In this document: one piece after another, positions 45,552 through 54,080 of the stretch
Layout: the number at the start of each line of letters is the position of its first letter
How positions within the stretch are numbered: position 1 is the stretch's first letter
Assembly (NCBI GenBank): GCA_965216225.1
Contig: CBDCFF010000024.1
Location: 53,712 to 117,711 of the forward strand
DNA: 64,000 nucleotides
Direction of reading: 5' to 3'
Origin: 3107 sp965216225
Lineage (GTDB): Bacteria; Pseudomonadota; Alphaproteobacteria; Rhodobacterales; Rhodobacteraceae
Made by a program: the position numbers and the translations under genes
Notes under the pieces: model-generated
The model's database searches: none
What the model saw: the letters and a program-made list of their open reading frames with translations, nothing else
What the model was told of the DNA's origin: nothing

Positions 45552-46318
45552 GTCCTGGTCTTCTTGTTGCCGGGGGCCTGCATTTTAACAGGCGTATCAT
45601 CAGCGAAGGTGGCCGCGCCTCGGCGGACCATTCGGCCAATGGTGTCAGCCAGAGGTTCCAGAAGCGCGGTGGAGCCGCCAACCCAATTGGTCAGAGTTGA
45701 TCGATTAAGATCGACGCCTTCACGGGCGTATATTTGCGACTGACGGTAGAGCGGCAGGTGGTCCGCGTATTTGCTGACCAACACGTGCGCCAGCAGCCCC
45801 GGTCCCGGGCGGCCACGTTCGATCGGGCGCGATGGCAGCGGCGATTGGACAATGGCCTCGCAACAGGAACAGGCCATACGCGGACGCACGATCCGGTTCA
45901 CGACAAAACGCCCCGGTTTGTATTCCAACTCCTCGGTCACGTCCTCACCGAGCCTCTTCAACGCCCCACCGCAACGTCGGCAGTCCTCGCCCGGCGACAA
46001 GACCTCTTCGTGCCGGTCCAGATGATCGGGCAAGGGCTTGCGGCTGTGCCGGCGGGCCGGTTTGTCCGTTTCAGGCGTTGGAGCAGGCGCCGCCTGTTCT
46101 CCAGCGGCTTCGGCAATCGCCTCATCTTCCTGGAAGACCAGATTGAGCTGGTAGAGGCTTTCCGATTTCGATCCAAACCGGTGCCGGTCATGCCCCGCCA
46201 GTTGGTGTTGGAGTTGTTCCACCTTCAGGGTCAGCGCCTTGACTTCATCGGCCAGAAGCCGGTTCACTGCCCGCAGTTCCGCAGGATCATCCGGGGCTAT
46301 GTCGAGGTCCTTCAGCAT
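45552..46318 (-). pseudogene. tnpC: IS66-2 tnpC, 5' part
   Basis: N-terminal half of TnpC from MLKDLDIAPDDPAELRAV through the zinc-binding CRRC/CSCC region and FADDTPVKM to NKKTRT, where IS21-2 cuts it. It starts inside the tnpB 3' end, the normal overlap. Confidence 0.9.
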
Positions 46319-46736
46319 CGCCGATCCTATACCAGATCAGCATTCCGGGGTGAACCCCGAAAGCGCGCAAAGCCTCGTATTTATTGACCTGTCCTACGCT
46401 CAACGGTCTCCAGGTTTTACGGGGCATCCGCCAGTCAATCCCCTCCAACAGCATTGAGAGCTGCGCGGGTGTGACGCTGATCTTGCCGTCCTTTGCAGCG
46501 GGCCAGACAAACCGCCCTTTCTCCAACCGCTTCGAAAACAGGCACGCGCCCTGGCAATCCCACCAGATGATCTTCAACAGATCGCCGCGCCGACCCCGGA
46601 ACACGAACAGGTGGCCGGAATACGGGTCTTCGGCCAAAACCTTCTCGGCCTGGGCCGCCAGCGTATTGAACCCTCGCCGCATGTCCGTGACACCCGCCGA
46701 CAGCCACACCCGCGTGTTGCTCGGCACCGGGATCAA
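46287..46736 (-). CDS. tnpB: IS66 TnpB (intact copy)
   Basis: The 149-residue IS66 Orf2 protein with WLSAGVTDMRRGF, HLFVFRGRRGDLLKIIWWDC and the native end GMLIWYRIGDAEGPRHSPG. Overlaps tnpC (32 bp) and tnpA (4 bp), showing the coupled tnpABC arrangement that IS21-1 broke in copy 1. Confidence 0.92.
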   Translation of the reverse strand: MIPVPSNTRVWLSAGVTDMRRGFNTLAAQAEKVLAEDPYSGHLFVFRGRRGDLLKIIWWDCQGACLFSKRLEKGRFVWPAAKDGKISVTPAQLSMLLEGIDWRMPRKTWRPLSVGQVNKYEALRAFGVHPGMLIWYRIGDAEGPRHSPG

Positions 46737-47122
46737 GACATCAGCCCCTTCAGCAGCCGCGCCAGCACATCAGGATCGAACCCACCCCCGGCGCTGATCC
46801 GGTGACCGCCAGCCAACTCAATCTCGATACGGCCACCGAAGGCGACGGGACCGGATGGCTGCGCCGGTTCCGGATGTGAAGCAGCCGGAGAAATCTCAAC
46901 CGGCAGAAACACAGATCCAGCTACGACCTCGGTGAAATCCGGCGCAAAACGCGGGTCCTTCAGCCATTTGAAGATCAGATTGGCGTTCATCGCGTAGCGC
47001 CGCGCAACCTGAGCCACAGAAACACCCGGCGCGGCAGTCTGCAGGCAGATCGAACGCTTCTCGTCGTCCCACCAAATTCGCTTCTTGCGCCTGCCAGCCA
47101 TAGAGTGCCTCATGGTGTCCAC
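46733..47122 (-). CDS. tnpA: IS66 TnpA (copy 2)
   Basis: 129 residues with the helix-turn-helix GVSVAQVARRYAMNANLIFKW. Only 64 bp from the element end; a CCACTATCGATGGTGGAC palindrome lies just upstream (47117-47137) and could be its operator. Confidence 0.9.
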   Translation of the reverse strand: MDTMRHSMAGRRKKRIWWDDEKRSICLQTAAPGVSVAQVARRYAMNANLIFKWLKDPRFAPDFTEVVAGSVFLPVEISPAASHPEPAQPSGPVAFGGRIEIELAGGHRISAGGGFDPDVLARLLKGLMS

Positions 47123-47194
47123 TATCGATGGTGGACACTATCGGCTCCTCCGCCCCCGCGTTAGGTCGGCTTCAACGGACGCTCACGATGTTTC

Positions 47195-47664
47195 GCTCAA
47201 ATCGTGGGCTTGCCCAGGCATCAGGCGGAAGGAGACAAGATTGCCAAGCGCATCTGTCAGAGCCAGGATTCTGGTGGTAATTCCAGAAAAAGAGTACTGT
47301 GAGAGCGCCCTGTAGCCTGGCTTTGAGCCCCCCTTTTGCGCCCTGCCCGTGGCGGTGGACCTTCACGATTGTGCCGTCAATCATGACATACTCCATGTCA
47401 GGGTCATTTGAGACAGCGTCAAATATCCGTTTGAAAACATCGGCTCTTACCCAATGGCGGAAACGTTTGTAAACGGTGTTCCAATTGCCAAAGCCGGATG
47501 GAAGATCACGCCAGGGCGCCCCGGTTCGAGCAATCCACAATACGGCTTGCCAGAAAAAGACGGCTGTCACCGCCAGTGCGACCGGGATCGCGTTTCTTGC
47601 CAAAACAATGCGGTTCCATCAAAGCCCATTGCGCGTCATTGATAACAAAACGCTCGCTCAACAT
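47195..47664 (-). pseudogene. IS5-A1 transposase, N-terminal piece
   Basis: From ATG at 47664 (MLSERFVINDAQWALM). An extra C in CTGGCAAGCC breaks the frame after about 40 codons; AVLWIARTGAPWRDLPSGFG to VMIDGTIVKVHRHGQGAKGG continues in the next frame, up to the G6 run (47338-47343), where the frame must change again. The same lesions occur in A2. Confidence 0.85.
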
Positions 47665-47736
47665 TTCATTCTCCCTTTTGGAAAGAATGAATCAGATGTC
47701 AGCTAAAATGAAAACCCTGAATCTCAACAGGCCCTA

Positions 47737-48581
47737 GGGTCAGGCCCTGTTAATTTCTTGCCCTGATCTGATTATTCTGACATCCCTGCCTTGGACAATT
47801 AGGAGGGCAGTGTGTCTGATCAGTTTTGGCTCAGCGAAGATCAGTTGTCTCGGATAAGCGGGTTCTTTCCATTGTCACACGGGGTGCCGCGGGTTGATGA
47901 CCGCAGGGTCGTCAGCGGGATCATTCATGTGATCCGAAACGGGCTCCGCTGGTGCGATGCCCCGGATGTGTATGGGCCGCATAAAACCTTGTATAACCGG
48001 TTCATACGCTGGTCTCGCATGGGCGTGTTCGAGCGGATATTCATCGCGTTGGCTGCCGAAGGCGAACCGCCTGGGCGTCTGATGATCGATGCAACGCACC
48101 TCAAAGCCCATGGGACGGCCTCCAGCCTGCTCAAGGGGGGATGTTCCCCGCGCTATCGGGGGGACAAAAGGCGGGTTGAACTCGAAACTGCACGCGGTTT
48201 GCGATGGTCGGGGGTGGCCTGTGCGCCTGCTCCTGACCGAAGGGCAGCAAAATGACCACAAAGGGGCTGCGGCCCTGTTGCCTGATCTGCCACCCGCTGC
48301 GGAGTTGATCGGCGACAGGGGCGACGACAGTGACGGGTATCGCGAAGCCCTCGGCGCGCGGGGGATCACGCCCTGCATTCCACCCCGCGCAAGGCGCAGG
48401 CATCCGGCAACCTATTGTAAAACATCATACCAACAACGCCACAAGATTGAGAGCCTCTTCGCCAGCCTCAAGGACTGGCGCAGGATTGCAACCCGTTATG
48501 ACCGCTGCGCACACGCCTTCTTCTCTGCAATCTGCATCGCCGCCGTTGTCATCTTCTGCATCAATCAATGAGGCCTGACCC
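47737..48581 (+). mobile_element. IS5-family element C
   Basis: 845 bp with ends GGGTCAGGCC and GGCCTGACCC, TA on both sides (47735-47736 shared with A1, 48582-48583 shared with IS630-2). Confidence 0.92.
47812..48571 (+). CDS. IS5-family transposase of element C, two frames
   Basis: Frame 1 from GTG at 47812, after AGGAGG (SDQFWLSEDQLSRISGFFP ... LMIDATHLKAHGT), runs to 48255. Frame 2 takes over near the G6 run at 48135-48140 (GTKGGLNSKLHAVCDGRGWP, LIGDRGDDSDGYREAL, HKIESLFASLKDWRRIATRYD, stop 48571). The arrangement fits translational slippage on G6, as in IS427-type elements; otherwise it is a frameshifted copy. Confidence 0.8.
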
Positions 48582-48583
48582 TA

Positions 48584-49747
48584 GTCACCTGCATCTAAAG
48601 TTCGGCACATGAGTTTTGTTGGGCGCGTTGGCAGAACCGCTTGACGGAGGCGAGGATATGGTCGGCGGGTTTGACCCATTTGTAGGGTTTGGGGTTTTCG
48701 TTATGGGCCTCGATAAATGCAGCGATATCGGCTTCCAGTTCCGCCGTTGAACGATGGACGCCGCGCTGCAGTTGCTTGCGCGTCAGTTCAGCAAACCAAC
48801 GCTCCACCTGATTGATCCAACTGGCCGAGGTCGGTGTGAAGTGGACATGCCAATGCGGGCGGCGTGCCAGCCAGGCCTTGATCTTCGGGGTTTTGTGGGT
48901 GGCGTAATTGTCCATGACGATATGCACCTCCGGCCCGTCCGGCATCTGCCGGTCGATCTGTTTGAGGAAGTCGAGGAACTCGGTGGCGCGGTGCCGCTTG
49001 TAGCATTTGCCGATCACGGCGCCGGTGGCGATATCCAGTGCTGCAAAAAGCGACGTCGTGCCGTGTCGGATGTAGGTGTGGGTGCGCCGCTCGGCCACGC
49101 CGGGCGCCATTGGCAGCACAGGCTGTTCGCGATCCAGCGCCTGGATTTGCGATTTCTCGTCAACACACAACACGATAGCCCTGTTCGGCGGTGACAGGTA
49201 CAGCCCGACGATATCGTGCACCTTGTCCACGAACAGCGGGTCGGTTGAGAGCTTGAATGTCTCGCTTCGGTGCGGTTGCAGGCCGAACCCGTTCCAAATC
49301 CGCCGGATGGTGGTGTGCGACAGTCCCGTCGCCGCAGCCATGCTTCGGAGCGACCAATGGGTCGCATCCCTCGGGGTCGTGTTCAGCGTGCGCTCAATCA
49401 CCGCAGCCACCTGATCGTCCGACACGGTGCGCGGGCGACCGGAGCGGTATTCGTCGGTGAGACCTTCAATCCGGCATCGCACAAAACGTCTGCGCCATTT
49501 GCCGACTGTGTGTTCATGCACCCCAAGCCGGGCCGCCACTTCCTTGCTCGCCAATCCATCGGCGCACAGCAGGATCATCCGGCATCGGTCCGACAGCGAA
49601 CGTGCCGCTTTGTGACGCCGAACCTGACCCTCGAGAAAACGGCGCTCATCTTCGCTCAAAACCACTGCATCCGCCAAACGTCCCACCATCGCAACATCCT
49701 CCTCAATTCCCGCTCAGTCAATCATACAAATTACAATTCCGGGGGAC
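48584..49747 (-). mobile_element. IS630-family element, copy 2 (IS630-2)
   Basis: 1164 bp with TA on both sides (48582-48583, 49748-49749), each shared with a neighbouring IS5 element. The outer end reads GGGGGAC where copy 1 reads GGGTGAC. Confidence 0.93.
48595..49689 (-). CDS. IS630 transposase (copy 2)
   Basis: 364 residues, intact DDE set: VLCVDEKS, IVMDNYATHK, and TPTSASWINQVERWF, which looks like the family norm and contrasts with copy 1. Probably the best candidate for an active IS630 here. Confidence 0.93.
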   Translation of the reverse strand: MVGRLADAVVLSEDERRFLEGQVRRHKAARSLSDRCRMILLCADGLASKEVAARLGVHEHTVGKWRRRFVRCRIEGLTDEYRSGRPRTVSDDQVAAVIERTLNTTPRDATHWSLRSMAAATGLSHTTIRRIWNGFGLQPHRSETFKLSTDPLFVDKVHDIVGLYLSPPNRAIVLCVDEKSQIQALDREQPVLPMAPGVAERRTHTYIRHGTTSLFAALDIATGAVIGKCYKRHRATEFLDFLKQIDRQMPDGPEVHIVMDNYATHKTPKIKAWLARRPHWHVHFTPTSASWINQVERWFAELTRKQLQRGVHRSTAELEADIAAFIEAHNENPKPYKWVKPADHILASVKRFCQRAQQNSCAEL

Positions 49748-49749
49748 TA

Positions 49750-50603
49750 GGGCCTGTTGAGATTCACCGTGAGTTGATGATAGCCGCGGCCAGATAGATC
49801 ATGGAGGAGAAGCTCTGATCTGTTTTGCAGGCCCGCAACGCAATACGCTTGAATTCCTTGAGTTTCCGGAAGTAATTTTCGATCAGGTGTCGCCATTTGT
49901 AGCAGTGTTTGTCAAATTCCGGCGGAAACTTCCGGTTCGATCCGGGCGGAATGACTGGCACAATCCCCGACTTGTCCAGATTTTCGCGCAACCAGTCGGC
50001 ATCAAACGCCCGATCCGCGAGGAGCATCTCGCACGAAACACCCTCGATCAACTCGGATGTTTCGCTCAAATCGTGGGCTTGCCCAGGCATCAGGCGGAAG
50101 GAGACAAGATTGCCAGGCGCATCTGTCAGAGCCAGGATTTTGGTGGTAATTCCAGAAAAAGAGTACTGTGAGAGCGCCCTGTAGCCTGGCTTTGAGCCCC
50201 CCTTTTGCGCCCTGCCCGTGGCGGTGGACCTTCACGATTGTGCCGTCAATCATGACATACTCCATGTCAGGGTCATTTGAGACAGCGTCAAATATCCGTT
50301 TGAAAACATCGGCTCTTACCCAATGGCGGAAACGTTTGTAAACGGTGTTCCAATTGCCAAAGCCGGATGGAAGATCACGCCAAGGCGCCCCGGTTCGAGC
50401 AATCCACAATACGGCTTGCCAGAAAAAGACGGCTGTCACCGCCAGTGCGACCGGGATCGCGTTTCTTGCCAAAACAATGCGGTTCCATCAAAGCCCATTG
50501 CGCGTCATTGATAACAAAACGCTCGCTCAACATTTCATTCTCCCTTTTGGAAAGAATGAATCAGATGTCAGCGCAAATGAAAATCCCGAATCTCAACAGG
50601 CCC
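49750..50603 (-). mobile_element. IS5-family element A2 (uninterrupted)
   Basis: 854 bp, ends GGGCCTGTTGAGATTCA and TGAGATTCGGGA-side variant (AATCTCAACAGGCCC), TA on both sides (49748-49749, 50604-50605). Serves as the reference for A1. Confidence 0.93.
49764..50533 (-). pseudogene. IS5-A2 transposase, frameshifted
   Basis: Begins MLSERFVINDAQWALM at 50533. The frame is broken by an extra C in CTGGCAAGCC, then at the G6 run (50197-50202), then by a short T run before SGITTKILALTDA. The last part (to 49764) is the catalytic C-terminus. Three shifts are needed, so slippage at G6 alone would not restore it. Confidence 0.8.
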
Positions 50604-50605
50604 TA

Positions 50606-51102
50606 GTCAGTAACGGTCGTGGAGCTTAAAAAAAGCGGCGAACCACCCAGCGCGTCCCCCTCACCACACACACAACGGTGCAGACGAGACCCACAAAGAG
50701 CGCGGCCACCACACCCATCAGCGGCAGGCCGTGCTGGATCCCCCACTGGGGTGCCAGAAACCCTATTTCACCCAAAGCAGCGCCTTTCTGTAAAGTTGGT
50801 CCACTGCGCCCACGCCCCGGATATAGGGCCGGGTGGTCAGCGTGCCAACCCCGTGCGGGAGAAAAAAGGCAACTGGCGGCAATCGACATCGCACGGCGTG
50901 TCATACGGCCCTGCCATGACCGGGTGCCCCCCGCAACGCCGGGAATGCCCGACCGATTCGCCCCCGCCCTCTGGTGCGGATACCGGCAATGGCTGAACCG
51001 GGCATCTCTGCCCCTTGCGCCGGACCCGAGAATATTGCACCACTGCGGCGTTGAACAACCACGGCGGGCGCATCGCCGTATCTATCAGCTACGGATGACA
51101 TC
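50606..51102. other. Intergenic region with an unrecognised short ORF
   Basis: About 500 bases between A2 and cobS. On the minus strand a 92-codon frame (50904-50626) has a hydrophobic C-terminal segment (LMGVVAALFVGLVCTVVCVV) followed by basic residues, so it could encode a one-helix membrane protein, but I do not recognise it and see no strong ribosome site. No IS end other than that of A2 is evident. Confidence 0.3.
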
Positions 51103-52089
51103 ATGGCGGACGGCACGAAGGACACGACAGCCAGACCGACCGAGGAAATCCCGGTCCGGGACATGTTCGGGATCGACACCGACATGGTTGTCAGGGGCTT
51201 CGCCGAACGCACCGACCGCGTGCCGGAACCGGACCTGACCTATAAATTCGACCCGGACACGACGCTGGCGATCCTCGCAGGCTTTGCCCACAACCGCCGG
51301 GTGATGATCCAGGGCTATCACGGCACCGGGAAATCCACCCATATCGAACAGGTCGCCGCGCGCCTGAACTGGCCTGCGGTGCGGGTGAACCTCGACAGCC
51401 ATATCAGCCGGATCGACCTGATCGGCAAGGACGCCATCAAGCTGCGCGACGGCAAGCAGGTGACGGAGTTCCACGAAGGCATCCTGCCCTGGGCCCTGCG
51501 CAACCCGGTCGCCATTGTCTTTGACGAATACGACGCCGGCCGTCCTGACGTGATGTTCGTGATTCAACGGGTGCTGGAACATGACGGCAAGCTGACGCTG
51601 CTGGATCAGAACGAGATCGTCACCCCGCACCCGTCTTTCCGTCTGTTCTCGACATCGAACACCGTCGGTCTGGGCGATACCACCGGCCTGTATCACGGTG
51701 TCCAGCAGATCAATCAGGCGCAGATGGATCGCTGGTCGCTGGTCGCCACGCTGAACTATCTCAGCCATGACGCCGAAACCAACATCGTGCTGGCGAAAAA
51801 CCCGCTTTTCAACACCGAACAGGGCCGGCAAACCATCAGCCGGATGGTGACTGTCGCCGATCTTACCCGCACCGCCTTCATGAACGGCAACCTCTCCACG
51901 GTGATGAGTCCGCGCACGGTAATCAACTGGGCGCAGAACACGCATATCTTCCGGTCGGTGGGCTATGCCTTCCGCCTGAGCTTCCTGAACAAATGCGACG
52001 AACTGGAACGCCGGACCGTTGCCGAATTCTATCAGCGCTGCTTTGACGAGGAACTGCCGGAAAGCGCGGTGAGCGCAAGCTTGGGGTGA
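51103..52089 (+). CDS. cobS: Aerobic cobaltochelatase subunit CobS
   Basis: A 328-residue AAA+ ATPase of the CobNST complex, which inserts cobalt into hydrogenobyrinate a,c-diamide. Walker A GYHGTGKST at about 70-78, Walker B AIVFDEYDAG, and sensor segment FRLFSTSNTVGLGD. The N-terminus holds the CobS signature VRDMFGIDTDMVVRGF. cobN is not in the window. cobT follows after 109 bp. Confidence 0.96.
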   Translation: MADGTKDTTARPTEEIPVRDMFGIDTDMVVRGFAERTDRVPEPDLTYKFDPDTTLAILAGFAHNRRVMIQGYHGTGKSTHIEQVAARLNWPAVRVNLDSHISRIDLIGKDAIKLRDGKQVTEFHEGILPWALRNPVAIVFDEYDAGRPDVMFVIQRVLEHDGKLTLLDQNEIVTPHPSFRLFSTSNTVGLGDTTGLYHGVQQINQAQMDRWSLVATLNYLSHDAETNIVLAKNPLFNTEQGRQTISRMVTVADLTRTAFMNGNLSTVMSPRTVINWAQNTHIFRSVGYAFRLSFLNKCDELERRTVAEFYQRCFDEELPESAVSASLG

Positions 52090-52198
52090 TGACGGGCGAT
52101 GGCCGCCACATGCTGCACATACGCCATGCGGACCCGATGCCGACGTAATGACGACGCCGGTTTCGGGGGTGGTTCAGAGAGTGGTTCAGGGGGAACCG

Positions 52199-54067
52199 AT
52201 GTCTAGGTCCGACAACCCCGCCGATCCGTTCAAGAAGGCGCTGGCAGAGGCGACAAGGACGCTGGCGGGCAACCCGGAACTTGGCGTCGCTTTCACGGTT
52301 GATCCGCCGGGCATGACGGCGGATTCCGTGCGCCTGCCACAGGTGACGCGCCGCATGACGCGGCAAGAGGTCAGGCTGGCGCGCGGCACCGCCGATGCCC
52401 TCGCCATGCGCCACAAACATCACGATTCGGCAACGCATGACAAATACCTGCCCCAGGGCCAGATGGCGAAGGACCTCTATGAAGCGATGGAGGAAGCAAG
52501 GTGCGAGGCGGTGGGCGCGCGCGCCATGCCCGGCGCCCTGTCCAACATCGACGTGAAGCTGGAACATGACGCAACGCAGCGCGGCCATGATCAGATAACC
52601 GACAGAAATCAGGCACCTCTGGCGATTGCCGCGGGCTACCTCCTGCGCCGGATCGCCACCGGTCGCGACCTGCCCCCCGCTGCCGGCAATGTTGCCGGAC
52701 TCTGGCGCGAATTCATCGAAACCCGTGCCGGCGCCACAATGCAGAACATTTCCGAAGTCCTTTCGGATCAGGTCGCCTGTGCCAGGTTCTCTCGCCGGAT
52801 GATCGACGATCTGGGTTATGGCGATCAACTGGGCGACGACCCGGATCAGGAAGACGAAGACGCAGATGATGCGGCGGAAGAGGCCGGGGAAGAGGAAAAC
52901 CCCGACAGCACCGGTGAGGATGACAATGACGAGGATGCCGAGGCAACGCCGGAGCAATCCCGGGACGAACAGCAGGATTCCAGCCAAGCCAGAATCTCGT
53001 CGGACGATATGGCCGATCAGGAACAGGGCGAGGAAACCGAACTGCCCGAAGGCGATGCGCCGATGGAGGCCCCGCCCCCTGCCCCGGCGTCCGAGGCTGA
53101 CCCGAACTATGCCGTCTATACCGCTGAATTTGATGAAGAAACAAAGGCAGAGGATCTGGCGGAACTGGCCGAGCTGGAGCGCCTGCGCGCCTATCTCGAT
53201 CAGCAGTTGGAACCCCTGAAAGGCGCGGTCGGCCGATTGGCCAACAAACTGCAACGGCGCTTGCAGGCCCGGCAGAATCGCAGTTGGGAGTTCGATCTGG
53301 AAGAAGGGACGCTTGACGCCGGACGCCTCGCCCGCGTGGTTGCGAACCCGACCACCCCCCTCAGCTTCAAGATGGAGCGGGATACGGAATTCAGGGACAC
53401 TGTGGTGACGCTGCTTCTGGACAATTCCGGTTCCATGCGCGGACGCCCGATTTCCATTGCCGCAATCTGTGCGGATGTCCTTGCCCGCACGCTGGAGCGC
53501 TGTCAGGTAAAGGTCGAGATTCTGGGCTTTACCACACGCGCCTGGAAAGGCGGGCAGGCCCGTGAAAAATGGCTTGGCGAAGGCCGGGCAGCGCAGCCGG
53601 GCCGTCTGAACGATCTGCGCCACATCGTCTATAAATCCGCCGATGCCCCCTGGCGGCGGGTGCGCCCCAATCTGGGCCTGATGATGAAGGAAGGGCTGCT
53701 GAAGGAAAACATCGACGGCGAGGCGCTTGAATGGGCGCATCGCCGGATGATCGCCCGGCCCGAGGCGCGAAAGATCCTGATGGTCATATCGGATGGTGCC
53801 CCTGTCGATGACTCAACATTGTCCCTCAACCCCGCGAATTATCTGGAAAAACACCTGCGCGACGTTATCGCGATGGCGGAACGGCGCAAGCTGGTGGAGC
53901 TTTTGGCGATTGGCATTGGCCACGACGTGACGCGCTATTATGATCGCGCTGTCACCATCACCGATGTGGAACAGCTTGCAGGCGCGATGACCGAACAGTT
54001 GGCGGCGCTCTTTGACAGCGACCCAAGGGCGCGGACCCGGATCATGGGCGCTCGCAGGGCGGGCTAG
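52199..54067 (+). CDS. cobT: Aerobic cobaltochelatase subunit CobT
   Basis: A 622-residue partner of CobS. An N-terminal domain, a strongly acidic middle (DDPDQEDEDADDAAEEAGEE, about 215-300), then a VWA/integrin-I domain with the metal-ion-dependent adhesion site LLLDNSGSMRG and a matching late motif VISDGAPVDDST. The ATG at 52199 (MSRSDNPADPFKKAL) follows CAGGGGGA; an earlier in-frame ATG at 52148 lacks such a site. The end lies 13 bp before the aminopeptidase start. Confidence 0.95.
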   Translation: MSRSDNPADPFKKALAEATRTLAGNPELGVAFTVDPPGMTADSVRLPQVTRRMTRQEVRLARGTADALAMRHKHHDSATHDKYLPQGQMAKDLYEAMEEARCEAVGARAMPGALSNIDVKLEHDATQRGHDQITDRNQAPLAIAAGYLLRRIATGRDLPPAAGNVAGLWREFIETRAGATMQNISEVLSDQVACARFSRRMIDDLGYGDQLGDDPDQEDEDADDAAEEAGEEENPDSTGEDDNDEDAEATPEQSRDEQQDSSQARISSDDMADQEQGEETELPEGDAPMEAPPPAPASEADPNYAVYTAEFDEETKAEDLAELAELERLRAYLDQQLEPLKGAVGRLANKLQRRLQARQNRSWEFDLEEGTLDAGRLARVVANPTTPLSFKMERDTEFRDTVVTLLLDNSGSMRGRPISIAAICADVLARTLERCQVKVEILGFTTRAWKGGQAREKWLGEGRAAQPGRLNDLRHIVYKSADAPWRRVRPNLGLMMKEGLLKENIDGEALEWAHRRMIARPEARKILMVISDGAPVDDSTLSLNPANYLEKHLRDVIAMAERRKLVELLAIGIGHDVTRYYDRAVTITDVEQLAGAMTEQLAALFDSDPRARTRIMGARRAG

Positions 54068-54080
54068 GCAGGACTGTGCG

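Larger units (their letters stand above)
42111..47186 (-). mobile_element. IS66-family element copy 2 (IS66-2), with IS21-2 inside
   Basis: Same ends as IS66-1. Flanked by an exact 8-bp repeat GATGTTTC (42103-42110, 47187-47194). The undisturbed site is visible in A2 around 50057-50064, where GATGTTTC occurs once. Length without IS21-2 is 2432 bp. Confidence 0.95.
41797..47734 (-). mobile_element. IS5-family element A1, interrupted by IS66-2
   Basis: Ends GGGCCTGTTGAGATTCA and complement, with TA on both sides (41795-41796, 47735-47736). Removing IS66-2 and one 8-bp repeat leaves 854 bp, exactly the length of the uninterrupted copy A2 (49750-50603). The pieces are 41797-42110 and 47187-47734. 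Confidence 0.93.

Noticed and set aside
4433..47186. Composite transposon bounded by IS66-1 and IS66-2
   Set aside because: Each IS66 has its own different 8-bp duplication (GAAACAGA and GATGTTTC), so they inserted independently; the enclosed DNA is core chromosome.
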